Shown here one piece after another: positions 36,641 through 48,045 of a DNA stretch of 64,000 nucleotides. The DNA is from Clytia hemisphaerica (taxonomy: Eukaryota; Cnidaria; Hydrozoa; Leptothecata; Clytiidae). The stretch is taken from positions 1,620,876 to 1,684,875 of the forward strand of contig CACVBU010000237.1 in assembly GCA_902728285.1 (NCBI GenBank). Reading direction: 5' to 3'. How positions within the stretch are numbered: the stretch's first letter is position 1; every line of letters starts with the position of its first letter. Both the position numbers and the translations under genes were made by a program. The notes beneath the pieces were generated by a model. It did no database searches and was not told where the DNA came from. It worked only from the letters and a program-made list of their open reading frames with translations.

Positions 36641-39143
36641 TTAATTCTTATCAATGGCCAGACATTGATTGATGACATTCAAAAGATGAACATTCTCCAA
36701 AGCAGCAGCAACTCTTTCTTTGTCTGCTAGTTGTTTGTTCACTGAAGAAAAAGAAAATAGAAGCGTCTTAGATGGAAAACTGTCTACTTAAGATTCTAAC
36801 GGAGCTCCTAAAAAGAAGGGTGACATAGGAAAGAGCTACACAAAAATTTGTATTAAATAGAGAGGATATGTTTGAATAGTGGGCTCTCCCGGGGGCAGCT
36901 GGGCAAAAGGACCGACGGGTATGTGCGGGTCCTAAGGGTACCTTTTCCAATATGTTAAAAATGCACTGTAAGGGTAGGAAAAACTAGATATGCACTGTAA
37001 GGGTAGAAATTTCAGAAAATTCTTGAAAAATCTAGATATTTTGACCAAAAATGCTAGAATTTTGACCATTTTTTGCACGAAAAGGATCGAAAATTTGGGG
37101 GAAAATGCACTCTAAGGGTATGATTTTCACTGATTTTTGCTGCACTGTAAGGGTGCAATCAATTTTAAAAGCCAATTTTTGGCCCGCGCATACCGTCAGT
37201 CCGCAAACCCAGTGCCCCCTCCCCGGGTGGACTCTTCCAGAATGAATATATTCCTGAAGAGTTTCGAGTACATATTGCCAAACCCAGTTGGTAGAAAGAC
37301 TCCTAAGAATTTGCAATGACCAGGAAAAAATTTTTATGTCCATGAATTCACTTAATATATGTTCAGGGGAGGGGGCTGATTAATAGAAATTTCCAGGGAT
37401 AAATCATTGAAATAATATTATTACATAACCGATTCTCTTCCGATCTATATTTTCTTTTCGGAAAAGCCTTTTCTTATTCAAAAACTTTGCACAAATAATT
37501 TCAAAAAATAATATCATACCAGCCAGCTCCGAAACATGTGTCCCTGGAGAGATCAAAACATCGACCTGGTATAAAAAGGAAAACTTTGAGGAAAATGAGG
37601 CACTTGACTAGCTACCACATTAACTCAATGCCTTATTATTAGGAAAATTTTGAGTTCAAGTAACCAATTAGTTTTTAAAAAAATGGCCGATGAAATTTCT
37701 TTCGAAACCTTCACCGAATCTAAGAAAGTCTTTAAATCAAAAATGCACGCAAAGTGCGTTAATAATGATTCGATGGCAAAAATATTAAGAACAAGTTTAG
37801 AACATTTTAAGGCTTTGCAGACTCTAGAAAACCCTGTTCCTTAAGAATTTGCACTAAAATACATTCTAGAAAAATGGTGAAAAAGAGCTTCTTGATCTTT
37901 ACTTTAAGTCGGTGATTAGCAATTAAATTTTGATTCCTTTAAAACTTAAGAGTACTTTGGGATTCACTAGATGTGGAATCATTTTTGAAATTGAAATGAT
38001 TATTTTTGTATTTTATTTAGTGAGAGTTGAGAGTATAGACTGTTGTTAGATATAGAACTTTTTTTATCAATGTCTGTATGTTTTTTTAATTTCAACAGTA
38101 TTAACTTGCTTTTACTTTTATTTTTAGCCTGAAGATGAACGAAGTTCGAAATATATTGCAAAATAAAAAAAATAATACACATTGTTGTTACAAAGTCAGT
38201 CGAAAATAACAGCAGCCGAAGACAATTTTTAGGCTTAAATTTCAAAAAGTTAAGAAAATCTGAAGGCTTCAAAAATTTTAGATGCTCTTTTATGAAACGT
38301 CGTGCACACTACTTTTATTGAGTGCATCTTTGAAAATTCTCACCTTATACCGAGTTGGCAATGATCTCAACAAAAGAACTCTGATGGATAGACCAATCAG
38401 TGTGGCCATACTACAGTGAGGGATAGTAGGTGTGAACATGATCTTCAAATAACTCTTGTCATCATCCACATCAATATTCTTCTCCTCCACCACATTCAAC
38501 TGTTCCAAAGTTAACGGATGTTCAGGGTCATTGATATTACGAATGATATGTGATTTTTTAGTCAAGGAGAACAATAAAAGTGAATTTTGGGTTAGAAAAA
38601 ATTCTCACTGTTGGTGAAGCAGGTGTCGATTTTTGCTCTTTAAAAAGTTTAAATAGCCTGAAATAAGACCCTGAAAAGGTTAAAGCTAGTGAGAAATAGT
38701 CACATTTTCTCTTCAAATTTATGGAAAGAGGTTTGATCATTTTGATCATTTTTATTTGAACGTAGGTGACGCCCTCCCCCGATTGGTCAGCACAGAAGTT
38801 TTTCTACTTGATTTATTGTAAGACTGATTTTGATTCGAGCTAGCTTAATCGAATCTTAAACTGTTGTTTCGAATCTTTCAAAGAAACTAATGGAATTCAA
38901 TGATCTCATTAAGGCTTTCACTTTTAATAAAAATTGCTTAATAGTACTTTGAACCTTAAAATAGCTAAGAGAGTCTATTAGAAAAATGTAGTTGCTTAAC
39001 ATAAGGGAAAAACATCTGAAAAGGATATCAAAAATTTCTCGAGAATCAATAGGATCGTTGACTTCTTCATCTTCTTCTTCAGCTGTGATGTTTCTCAATT
39101 TCGCTTTCTCGTACACCGTTGGATTAGCATTTTGGATCTCCAT
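36641..39143 (-). CDS. CIAO2B: CIAO2B (FAM96B/MIP18) cytosolic iron-sulfur targeting protein
   Basis: Four exons, 39029-39143, 38344-38549, 37520-37565 and 36641-36741, give 155 residues (human about 163). With MMS19 and CIAO1 the protein delivers iron-sulfur clusters to cytosolic and nuclear enzymes such as DNA polymerases and helicases. Seen here are ENANP-like QNANP, the acidic EEEDEE stretch, [23 protein letters not shown], the reactive-cysteine block [23 protein letters not shown], and the end [16 protein letters not shown]. It matches CIAO2B rather than CIAO2A. Introns 2 and 3 are GT-AG. Intron 1 (38550-39028) joins in phase only as AT-AC: its donor is ATATCCTTT and TCTCCTTGAC lies 12 bases before the terminal AC, both U12-type signals. 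A 3' splice site (CTAACAG) lies about 40 bases upstream of the ATG. Intron 3 contains a CACTGTAAGGGT-type repeat. Confidence 0.96.
36870..37225. repeat. Element with internal CACTGTAAGGGT repeats, in CIAO2B intron 3
   Basis: At least four TGCACTGTAAGGGT units and GGGGGCAG and TGCCCCCT-type ends; same family as 22425-22850, opposite sense. Confidence 0.65.
38550..39028 (-). other. U12-type AT-AC intron of CIAO2B
   Basis: Transcribed 39028 to 38550. It starts ATATCCTTT, the minor-spliceosome AT-AC donor consensus, and ends TCAC. The branch-site-like TCTCCTTGAC puts its adenine at 38562, 12 bases from the end, the normal U12 spacing. Joining here restores the conserved [13 protein letters not shown] reading; no GT donor nearby does. 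Confidence 0.88.
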
Positions 39144-39693
39144 GCTTAATATTATATTGTTTTGAATTTTTTATTTTTTAACCTGTTAGAATAAATTAGG
39201 AAATAAAAAGACAATGCTATATTTATGATGCATTAATGCAGTTTTCAAGTAATTATTAGATCATTACTTATCCTAAAAGCTTTTTTCTTCAGTTTTTTTT
39301 CATAAATTTTAAAGAAGAAGATTTCAGTGTTTCATGAAAAATATTATTGACATTTCAAGAAAAGGGGAATCAAGCGTGATAAAGCAGAAGTATGTACGTG
39401 CTTAAAAAACAATTTCTAGTGATAATTCATAAATTATAAAAATTGATTACATTTAATATTTTGCATTTTACTAAAAATCAATTGAAAAAAGGGCTTAACA
39501 ACAAAACTTTTAAATATTCTAAAAAACAGAAGGTGAAATAAATTTGATTTGTTGTTCTACGAGCAGATCAACAGAATATATGGGTTGGTCATTTTTTCAG
39601 TCCCGTATAACTAACAAACTGAATTTCTTTCACCTAGGTAATTCACAAAAAAATTCTAAAATAAATTATTTATACAAATTCTTATATAAAAAC

Positions 39694-40803
39694 TCAATGT
39701 GCAGAGATTCTCATTCTTTTGCAAGCATGGAAATCATTTTCATCTTTGTCACATTGATCATCATCTGAATTGACAGGTCCACTCTGAAGCACACATTCTG
39801 GGAAAAGTTCTTTGAAACAATCAACTTTCTCCCTGGTCAGTTTATTGCAACCACCGACATTTAAATCAGTTAATTGATTACCTTTGATGACATTCTCAAA
39901 ACACTTATCAGTCAATTCATGACAACTATACAAATCAAGTTTCCTCAATGTCTTTTTGGTGCAAGATGTATCTCTAAATAACTCATTTATACCATAATCA
40001 GTCAAAAGGTGACAAAATCGGAGTAATAATTCTGTCAATTCCAATTTTGCTAAATGAAATAATGCAACATTATTGATACCAGGACATCCTGAAAAATCTA
40101 AATGCTTCAAACTTCTCAAATTAGTCACTAAGGTAGGGATTCCTCTGGCAGATATACGATAACAATTACACAGTACCAGCCTTTCCAAACTCTTCAAATA
40201 AGAAATAGCTTGCAAATCATTATTTGCAACTTTGCTACAAGTATGCAGATCCAAGGTCTGCAGATTTGGTAACAAGTTTCCATGTTCTAAGCCTTCAAAC
40301 CATTTCATTGGAAGCATTGATTCTCTCAAAGATAGATGAATGAGCCCTTCTGATTGTGGGTGAACGATATTTGCCAAAGGGACTTTAGTAAAATCGAAAC
40401 ACTCAAAACTTAATGAAGTCAGCTGATCACAACGTTTGAATAAATCCTCTAAGTATGCTTCGGTAAGATTTTCCATGGTCTTATTGAAATTTGATTTCCC
40501 TCGAATGTGAACAGCAACTGTATTTTTGGTCAACTTTCGTCTAGATATCATCCAAAGTTGTTTCAAACTACGCGGGGAGGTTCTCATATCAAATGTTGTG
40601 GTCAATGCATTATCCCCACATACATGATACCATCTTCGACACACTAAGGATGCTGATACTAATGTCAGAGTATCTAAGTATTGAAAAATGTGAACTAAAA
40701 TAACATCAGGAAGCTGAGATATTATAGCCTTTTCATTTGCTTTATCAACCTCAGCTAATGCTTTTTGCCTTTCAATCTTCTGTTTATGACTTCCAGTAAA
40801 CAT
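39694..40803 (-). CDS. FBXL12: F-box/leucine-rich repeat protein, FBXL12-like
   Basis: Intronless frame of 369 residues from the ATG at 40803; the open frame reaches 40827 only from a TTG. The F-box is at about 30-72 (LPDVILVHIFQYLD...SLVCRRWYHVC) and would bind SKP1 in an SCF ubiquitin ligase. About eight leucine-rich repeats follow (110-345), several of the cysteine-containing LRR type (LDLHTCSKV, LVLCNCYRI, LDFSGCPGI, LDLYSCHEL, LNVGGCNKL), which would select substrates. Overall layout, including the segment between F-box and first repeats, resembles FBXL12; the orthology call is moderate, the F-box/LRR call firm. A pyrimidine-rich 3' splice site (TTTATTCAG, AG at 40833-40832) lies 29 bases before the ATG. 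The stop codon is only 550 bases upstream of the CIAO2B start on the same strand. Confidence 0.9.
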   Translation of the reverse strand: MFTGSHKQKIERQKALAEVDKANEKAIISQLPDVILVHIFQYLDTLTLVSASLVCRRWYHVCGDNALTTTFDMRTSPRSLKQLWMISRRKLTKNTVAVHIRGKSNFNKTMENLTEAYLEDLFKRCDQLTSLSFECFDFTKVPLANIVHPQSEGLIHLSLRESMLPMKWFEGLEHGNLLPNLQTLDLHTCSKVANNDLQAISYLKSLERLVLCNCYRISARGIPTLVTNLRSLKHLDFSGCPGINNVALFHLAKLELTELLLRFCHLLTDYGINELFRDTSCTKKTLRKLDLYSCHELTDKCFENVIKGNQLTDLNVGGCNKLTREKVDCFKELFPECVLQSGPVNSDDDQCDKDENDFHACKRMRISAH

Positions 40804-42217
40804 TTTGTTTTTAATTTCAATTTTCAATTTCCTGAATAAAGAAATTTTAATATCATATCATTATATATCCCTGAATTTTTTTTGCAAAAAAGAGAAGGTT
40901 TTTAAAAAGTTAAATCAAAAGTTAGAAGTTCAATCCCCATTTTCCCTAACCCCTCGCAGGCAAAAACGTAAATATCCAGGCTGTTAACATTACCCTCCTT
41001 CCTGAAATTGTTGTGATGGTAGAGTTTTTTTATTATTAAACATACCATCGCGCATACCCTAAAGAAAATATTCAGTACAAGTGTTTACTAATTATGCTTT
41101 CATGTGTAATTGTTGTGATGCTGGAGTTTTTCATTATTTAAACATGCTATCACGTCTAGCAAAAGGTCTATTTGTCGTGCTTCTTCAGTTAGTCACAGTA
41201 GGAAAGCAAGCTTTCAGAGAAAACAACATCAGTCATCTACAGCATGTATTTGCAACAACAAGGATGACAGTTACCTGAATCAAGTTCCAAGGACAATCTA
41301 AATAAAATTGAAAGCTTGTGGGTTGAAACAAAATAAAATGTGCAGTAGCCAGCTAATCAACCAACCAGCCTAGACTGAAACTAAAACTCTTATATCAGGA
41401 TTAGAAACTAGGCTAGTCTTACCTCTTTTATTTTTCCCTTTGCAACAATACAATGCTGACAAGTTTACACAACACATTGACAGTAATCCCTGTGAGAAGT
41501 TTATTATTGAAATCTGGGAACAAAAACAAAAGTGGTCATTTCTACTGACTGGTGCTCTTCTACTGTTTATCAAACTTCCACCAATGAGATTACCACATGT
41601 CACACGGCCCTTCTTTTTGGCACCCACAGCCTTTCAGTGCTTTGCACGAAGAGGGGCTGTAAAATGTCATCCTTTAAAATGCCTCTTTCATTTTTTTCCA
41701 TGATACTGAGGCTTAAAGCCGTATTTTTGTTTCTATAAAGTTGGCATTTAAAACAACACAAATGAGCAACATTACTGCAACAGAGAACATGACAAACTGT
41801 GACAAATGAAATTTCACTGCCCTTAGCCCTTTTGATTTTTTTGTTCTCCTACAAGATGATTGGAGAATTAGAGAGTGCCTGCCCTCAAACCACTCACCAC
41901 CCAAATCTAATGAACAAATTACGAGCTTTTGATTTGATGCAAGGGTAATGTGATCATGAGCACCAATGCCTCTAATTTCTTCTTCTCCATTTTCGAGGAA
42001 GACTAGTTGGGAGGATTAGAAAATAGTATCAAGATTTAGCTAATGAAAGCCGCCATTCATATCTAATGAAAGTCCCCAACTTGCTATCAATTGCAATTGA
42101 AGTTAACAATAATGTAACTGCCGAAATGCAGTTAATTTGTCATTTTGTTTTTACGTTTGTTTTCATTGTCTTTATTGTATTTAGTTTAAATGATAAAGAT
42201 AGGAATTTGTACTAGTA

Positions 42218-42369
42218 ATCGTATGGTTTAAAGTGCAATTAACGATTAATCACGAGTAACAAAGGAGAAAATAGTAATTTGCACGAGTCCGAAGGACGAG
42301 TGCAAATTACGGTATTTTCTCCTTTGTTACGAGTGATTAATCGTTAATTGCACGACAAAACATACGATT
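42218..42369. repeat. Near-perfect hairpin with GTCCGAAGGACGAG centre
   Basis: Arms GTGCAATTAACGATTAATCA and complement continue with few mismatches for over 60 bases each. The same centre and a similar stem occur inside the TTAA element at 6927-7074, and a fragment (GTGCAATTAACGATTAATCG) at about 42674. Confidence 0.8.
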
Positions 42370-43623
42370 CCGAGGTAATCGTCAGTAAATAATCATTAGT
42401 AAATCATAGTTTTGAAAAAGAATCTTTTTCTAACTTTTATATTTTAGTAAACATTCGAAAACCTCCTTTTTTTCTTTTGTTTAAAAAGAAAACATTGCAG
42501 TGTAATTTTTCTTTGTTTACAATTAAAAGAAGCTATTGTAACGTAAAATTTCTTTGTTCTTTTTTATATTGAAGAAAAAAAATGTCTTTGTTTTTTATTA
42601 TATAGTAAAAAAAGAGAAAAGAATAAGGGGACAAAAGTGTCCCCCCCGCCGAAGAGTGCAAAAAGTGGTAATAGTGCAATTAACGATTAATCGCACTCCT
42701 CTAAACCAATCAGATTCGAGTAATTTTGCACGGCTGACGATTACTGGTAAAAGTGTAAATAATTACCTAATTATATGTTATTTTGTATTTGTCTTGTGTG
42801 TATAACACTCTTACTGTGAAAAGTTAAGAAGAAAGCAATTGGATAAAAGTGATCTTAGAAACACTCTTTAAAAAGTTACGAAGAAAGCAATACATCGATT
42901 AGTAGTGTCAACTGCGCACACGTCCAAACAATTTTCCATTGTTTTGATTTTGGCGAACATGGGAAACTAAGGGAAAGAGCATAAAAAATCGGTAGGTAAA
43001 AATCTGGTTCTCATGTAGGGAAACCCAGCAGAGAAATGGTAGATAAAGAACTCCTTTTAATCATAACTTCTTTTCCTGTAGATGAATTTTTGTGAAATTT
43101 TCAGGAGAGATCCATAAAGTATTATCATTGATATCATGTTCAAATATCTAAATCATTCTTTTTAAAGGAAAGAAAAAAATTGACAATGTTTACATTCCTC
43201 TAACCTTCCACAGTATTAAAGTGCGCATTTTTACCTACCTGCGGTGGAGCACCGTGGAGCTAGCGGGACTACTAAACAGTGTATTGGATAAAAGTGATCG
43301 TACTCTTAAAAGCACAAAAAGTGAAGTTAAAAACACTTTTAAAAAGTTATTAAAAAGATAAAAAAGTATTATGAACCATTCTTACAAATGAAGAAGAACG
43401 GTTGGATAAAATGATCTTTGAAGCACTTGGTCATAAAAGTTACGAAGAAAGGGATTCAATTAAGTGAACTTAAAACACTCTAAGAACAAGCTAGATGCTG
43501 AATGACCTACTAATGAAAAGTTAGATATCACTGCAAGGAGAAAATCAGTCAAAATATCGTTGCGAAAATCACGCAATAAAATCATCATTGATTGTTGATG
43601 GGGGAGAGGAAGGGTTGTAGGGA

Positions 43624-44970
43624 AACATTAATAGAAAGTTCTGGTCCAAAATCAGTTTTATTGACAAAATCATTTGAGATGGGGAGCATTGTTCAATAAA
43701 TGTTTTGTGAAGAACATAGATACAAGGAAAAACCTATAATGAAATCTGCAAAGACGGCGATTCCGGCATTTTCAACCGGAAAAATTTTTCTCAAAAAAAA
43801 CTCGGCCATGTTTTGAGCATTGCAAATACGCATCTTTCTGCAAAAAATCAGAAAAAAGCTAAAGATGAAATTCGAGAAAGTGTAAAACAAGGGTTTTCGG
43901 CATATTTCTGGCATTTTCAGCCGGGAAAAAAATTTTTCGAAAATAGGGCTGTATTTTAGGTATGTCATTTGCCATCAGTGTGCAAAATTTCATGAAAAAA
44001 TTAGTATTACAGCTCGAGAAATTCAAGAATACGTTTTCCGTCGAAATAGTCTGTTCCGCGATTTTTAGAAAGTTCCGGCTTAAAAATCACTTTTATTGAC
44101 AATAATATGCTTGATGGTGGGGCTTGTATCAATAGTTTTTGTGTGAAAAAAAAAACGAAAATAAGGAAAAAGTCCGATGAAAATCTGCAAAACGGCGATT
44201 TCCGGGATATTTGGCTTTCAGCCGAATAGAATTTTTCTCAAAAACGGGACTAGGCCATGTTTTAGCTTGTTTTACGCATCTTGTGCAAAAAATCAGAAAA
44301 ACTAATGATGAAATCTCGAGAAAATGCCAAAAAACCGGTTTTTTCCGGCATATTCGGCACTTTTCGGGCCGAAAAGTACGTTAATTGAAAATCAGGCTCT
44401 GTCATTTAGGTATTGCCATTTTGCATCATGTGCAAATTTCATGAAAAAAATATAAAGTACGCTCGAGAAATTCAAGAATACCGTTTTTCCGGCGGAAAAA
44501 TAGGCTGTTCCGGCGATTTTTAGAAAGTTCCGGCTTCAAAATTTATTGACAAAAACATGCTTGATGGTGGGCATTGCACAAATAATGTTTTGTGTGAAAA
44601 AACACGAAAATTAAGGAAAATAATGAAATCGCAAAACGGCGATTTCCGGGATATTTCCGGCATTTTCAGCCGGAATAGAATTTTTAAAAATCGGACTAAT
44701 CATGTTTTAGGCATTGCTAATACGATCTTTGTGCAAAAAATCAGAAAACTAATGATGAAATCTCCGAAATATGCCAAAAAACGGTTTTTCTGGCATTCGG
44801 CATTTTCGAAGCCGGAAATGACTTTTTTCAAAATCGGGTCCGTCACATTTTGGGCATTTATTTTGCCGCTTGGTAAAACTTAGGAAAAACTAAAGCCAAT
44901 CCCGAGAAAAGCAGTACGAACGAAACGTACGAAAACAGAGGTTATTTATAGGACCTAAGCCCACCGGGGT
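43624..44970. repeat. Nested tandem repeat array, about 450-bp unit
   Basis: GAAAGTTC(C/T)GG starts units near 43635, 44079 and 44525. Each unit contains two subrepeats with GGCATTTTCAGCCGG, CATGTTTTAG and CAAAAAATCAGAAAA. The array ends GGTTATTTATAGGACCTAAG, like the element at 31718-32680. Confidence 0.72.
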
Positions 44971-45824
44971 ATGTCCAATAAAATAGATGTTTTGGCGAAC
45001 GCAACAGTCTTTCAAATAACTAATTACCGTCAACTGCTCTAAACTTGGGACTGTTGATATCTGGACTGTATTTTTACTTAATGTTAAATCTCTTTGACAA
45101 CAAATTTGTTTTGATAGCTCCACCAAGTTTATCAATCATACTTTCTGTCATAACATGTCACAATAACTTAGTCAAGTGCGAAAGAGAAATCGTGTATCTT
45201 AATACGCCGTTCATTAACCAATCAAATGACTTTTGAGGTTCGGTGAAATGGTGGCCGAATTGGGCGTATATCAATAATATGTTCCTTTCGCATCATAGAA
45301 CATCCCCAAATCCAGTTGGTTGGTTGGTCGGTAGCAAATGTTGTCGGATAATATTTATAATCCCGAAGAATCCAGTCAAAAAAACAAACAGTCCATGGCT
45401 AAATAAATCCAGTGAACGCGTTATTTAAACTGGACCCAATTTTGGGTCGTGGGTACCGGCTCTATCAGGCAGTAATTTCAGTTTGTAATGGACGAAAAAA
45501 AACTCAATGGGACTCAAAGTGGGCGAAGTAAACAAAAACTTAAAGCAAATGGCGATGTAGAAAAGGGCTTAGCTATTTAGTCGGTCGGGGGACGCGAACA
45601 ATTATTGATGGTCAGCCGTCTCATGTTAAAACTCCAGAAAGATTTCAAACCTATCCATCTTGTAGAGCTTAAAAAGAAAAGAAATGGGGGTCATAGGCCT
45701 TCAGAGGTAAGTGGTTGTAAAGATATTCAATTTTAGTGTCAAATTTGACTAAAATGTCAAAAGAAGATTAGGAAAATAGCTGGAAAAATGAAAAAGATAC
45801 TTCCCAGTCAGCTTCTTTTAATTG

Positions 45825-46618
45825 GGAAGAAATTTTCGCGAATTTAATTTCGCGATTGGGCGTATTCGCGAAATTTTCCGCAAAGCACACCAGGAACCGC
45901 AATAAAAAAATCACATAAAAAATCGGTCAAATGGCATGCGCATTTTTTTCATTAACCACAACGAGCATTTTCGACAACATATTTCGACTATCATCTCAGG
46001 TCAAAATTCGGCAGTAAAACAGCGTGAAATTGCTGTATAATGAATACAATGCCTAATCCCTTCAAAACATAAAAGAGCTAAACGGCTGTCTTTTTATGTT
46101 CAGTTAGGCTTTTGATTATAAAAACCTCAGACTCCGCGAACTCCTAAAGGCTACTTCCCGTGAATGTTGGTAACGGGCTCCTAGTTCTCCTTCATTCTCC
46201 GTGTTTGGCGACAAGCACAATTACGGAATTTTATAACGGAAATGATTGCCATTTTAAAGAAATGACGACGGGGGTGATATTTTTTCTATTCAAATTTTCG
46301 GGTCATCTTCTATCTTCATTTTCTTCCACCAAGGAGTTCTCTTTTCAAAAAATTTCTCTCGTATGATAGAATCAACTAGTGGTTCAGGATATTTTTTGGT
46401 AAACCCTCAATAGCTAAAACGATTCATTTAACAACAGACTAAATCAACAACCTAAAATTGTCTTTTAGGGCAAATAGGGCTTTTCGTAGACAAATAATTC
46501 CCTCAACCGCGAAATTAGATTCCGTGAAACTTTTGAGATCGGCTCATTCGCGAAATTAAATTCTGCGAAATTTGCCATTTTGAAACTCTTTGAATTTCTT
46601 CTCGCGAAAATTTCTTCC
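45825..46618. mobile_element. Inverted-repeat element rich in CGCGAAATT
   Basis: Ends GGAAGAAATTTTCGCG and CGCGAAAATTTCTTCC, with many internal TTCGCGAAATT blocks pairing across the element. No coding sequence. Confidence 0.68.
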
Positions 46619-47972
46619 TTTAAGGTATATAATATATCTTTTTCTAGTGTAGCTAGAGACCTGAAATTTGGAGGGAGAATTCTTTGATGGTGTTAGAATA
46701 GTCAAAAAAGGTGATAGGACCCATTTTCAAGGGTCCTCTGGAAATGGAGGAACAAAAAGTTATAAGTAAAGAATAAGTTTTTCTGAAAGGAGAAACCCAA
46801 ATAAAAAGAAAATCCATTTCGGCAAGCTTTTTTTTGGACATTCCCATGCTAAAGAACACAAGTGTTTCAACCGGTATTCCAACGAAGCCATATTTTGGTT
46901 TGTACAGAAATTTTGCCCGCTCAAATCTAAACAACAAAATGGTCAATCTCACTAAAGTAAGCAAAACATTGCGGCCACGGCATTTCCCTGGATAAAAATT
47001 CTGGTCACGTGACCATCCGTGATTTTAGACCAATGAAAACGCTTCATTTCCCCGGATTAAAGTTGTATCTACACTAACACGCGGGAATTAGCTAGAAAAA
47101 GAGAGAAAAAACCGGGGGTCAAATTAAATGTTTCTCCCTTCTTGCCGTAAACATAAAAGACTTTAAGCGGCCATTTATCTAAGAAAGGGGTGTTATATCA
47201 TAAATAAATTATGTAAAAAAGTGATATTTTAAGTAAGAAGTTCATTAACAATTTTATTTTGAAGTTTGTTTTTAAAAAGTCTTTTTGGAAGTCTTTGTAA
47301 TACAGATCATTTGGCAGTGTAGCTGCAGCCTATACAAGAATTGGAATCTAAAGTCTGAAGTTGTAACTCCTTGCCAGTGACCCCGCAGAGAAATTTTAGT
47401 TGGCAGACACTGACTTTAGGTTGGTTTGGAAATCATTTTATTTTGAAATGTAATCTTCACTTTAGATGAATACTTTTATTTATTTGGATTCATGAAAGGT
47501 TCAAGGTTTGTTTACTTTTTATTTCAAATTATTTCATTGATTTATTGAGCTGCAATAGCTGGTTGAATAACGAAGATTTTTGATACATATCAGCGTGGGC
47601 TTGGCTGGCATTTTGGATTTCGATTTTTTTTCTCCTGTACTCGGCAATTTAGAGGTTGTTCGTAATACGCGATTTGGCTTTACGCGTAACACTTGTGAGA
47701 AGCAAAAAAGTGAAAAAAACTACATGAAAATCAAAGAACTAAAATTAGCAATTGTGTTTTTTTAATTCCTCACCCTTTTTCTGATAAACATATACAAAGT
47801 TTCCGCCTTCAACTACATTTTCCTCCATTTCCAGAAACATTTGTTCATCAATAGTCGCAACTTATTTTTCTCCCGTCGGAAAACAATTTTGAAAATGTTG
47901 CAAAAACGTTCGGCACTTTACCAATTTGCCCTCTAGCCCAAGTCCACAGTGTGTTACATACCGTGACAGGTA

Positions 47973-48045
47973 GGTGCCGTAGTATAGTGGTAGTCGACTT
48001 TGGCTTCTGTGCAGGCGGCCAGGGTTCAACTCCGTGCATTTGGCT
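47973..48045 (+). repeat. tRNA-like segment, probably SINE-derived
   Basis: An A-box-like TAGTATAGTGG and a B-box GGTTCAACTCC are correctly spaced for a polymerase III promoter. Acceptor and T stems do not pair properly, so a functional tRNA is unlikely. Confidence 0.4.

Larger units (their letters stand above)
36641..40833 (-). other. Compact same-strand gene pair FBXL12-like then CIAO2B
   Basis: The FBXL12-like stop (39694) and the CIAO2B start (39143) are about 550 bases apart on the same strand, much closer than other neighbours here. Both have an acceptor-like AG within 40 bases of the ATG. The interval between them is AT-rich without a recognisable element. A shared transcript resolved by trans-splicing is possible but unproved; a small separate promoter is as likely. 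Confidence 0.4.

Noticed and set aside
41370-41904. Cysteine-containing minus frames, possibly zinc-binding
   Set aside because: Frames are short, shift between phases and show no recognised motif; splice sites did not give one consistent reading.
43624-44970. CRISPR-like or coding repeat
   Set aside because: Units are 450 bp, diverged and frame-broken; a nested tandem repeat explains them.
47973-48045. Functional tRNA gene
   Set aside because: A and B boxes are present but the acceptor and T stems do not pair.
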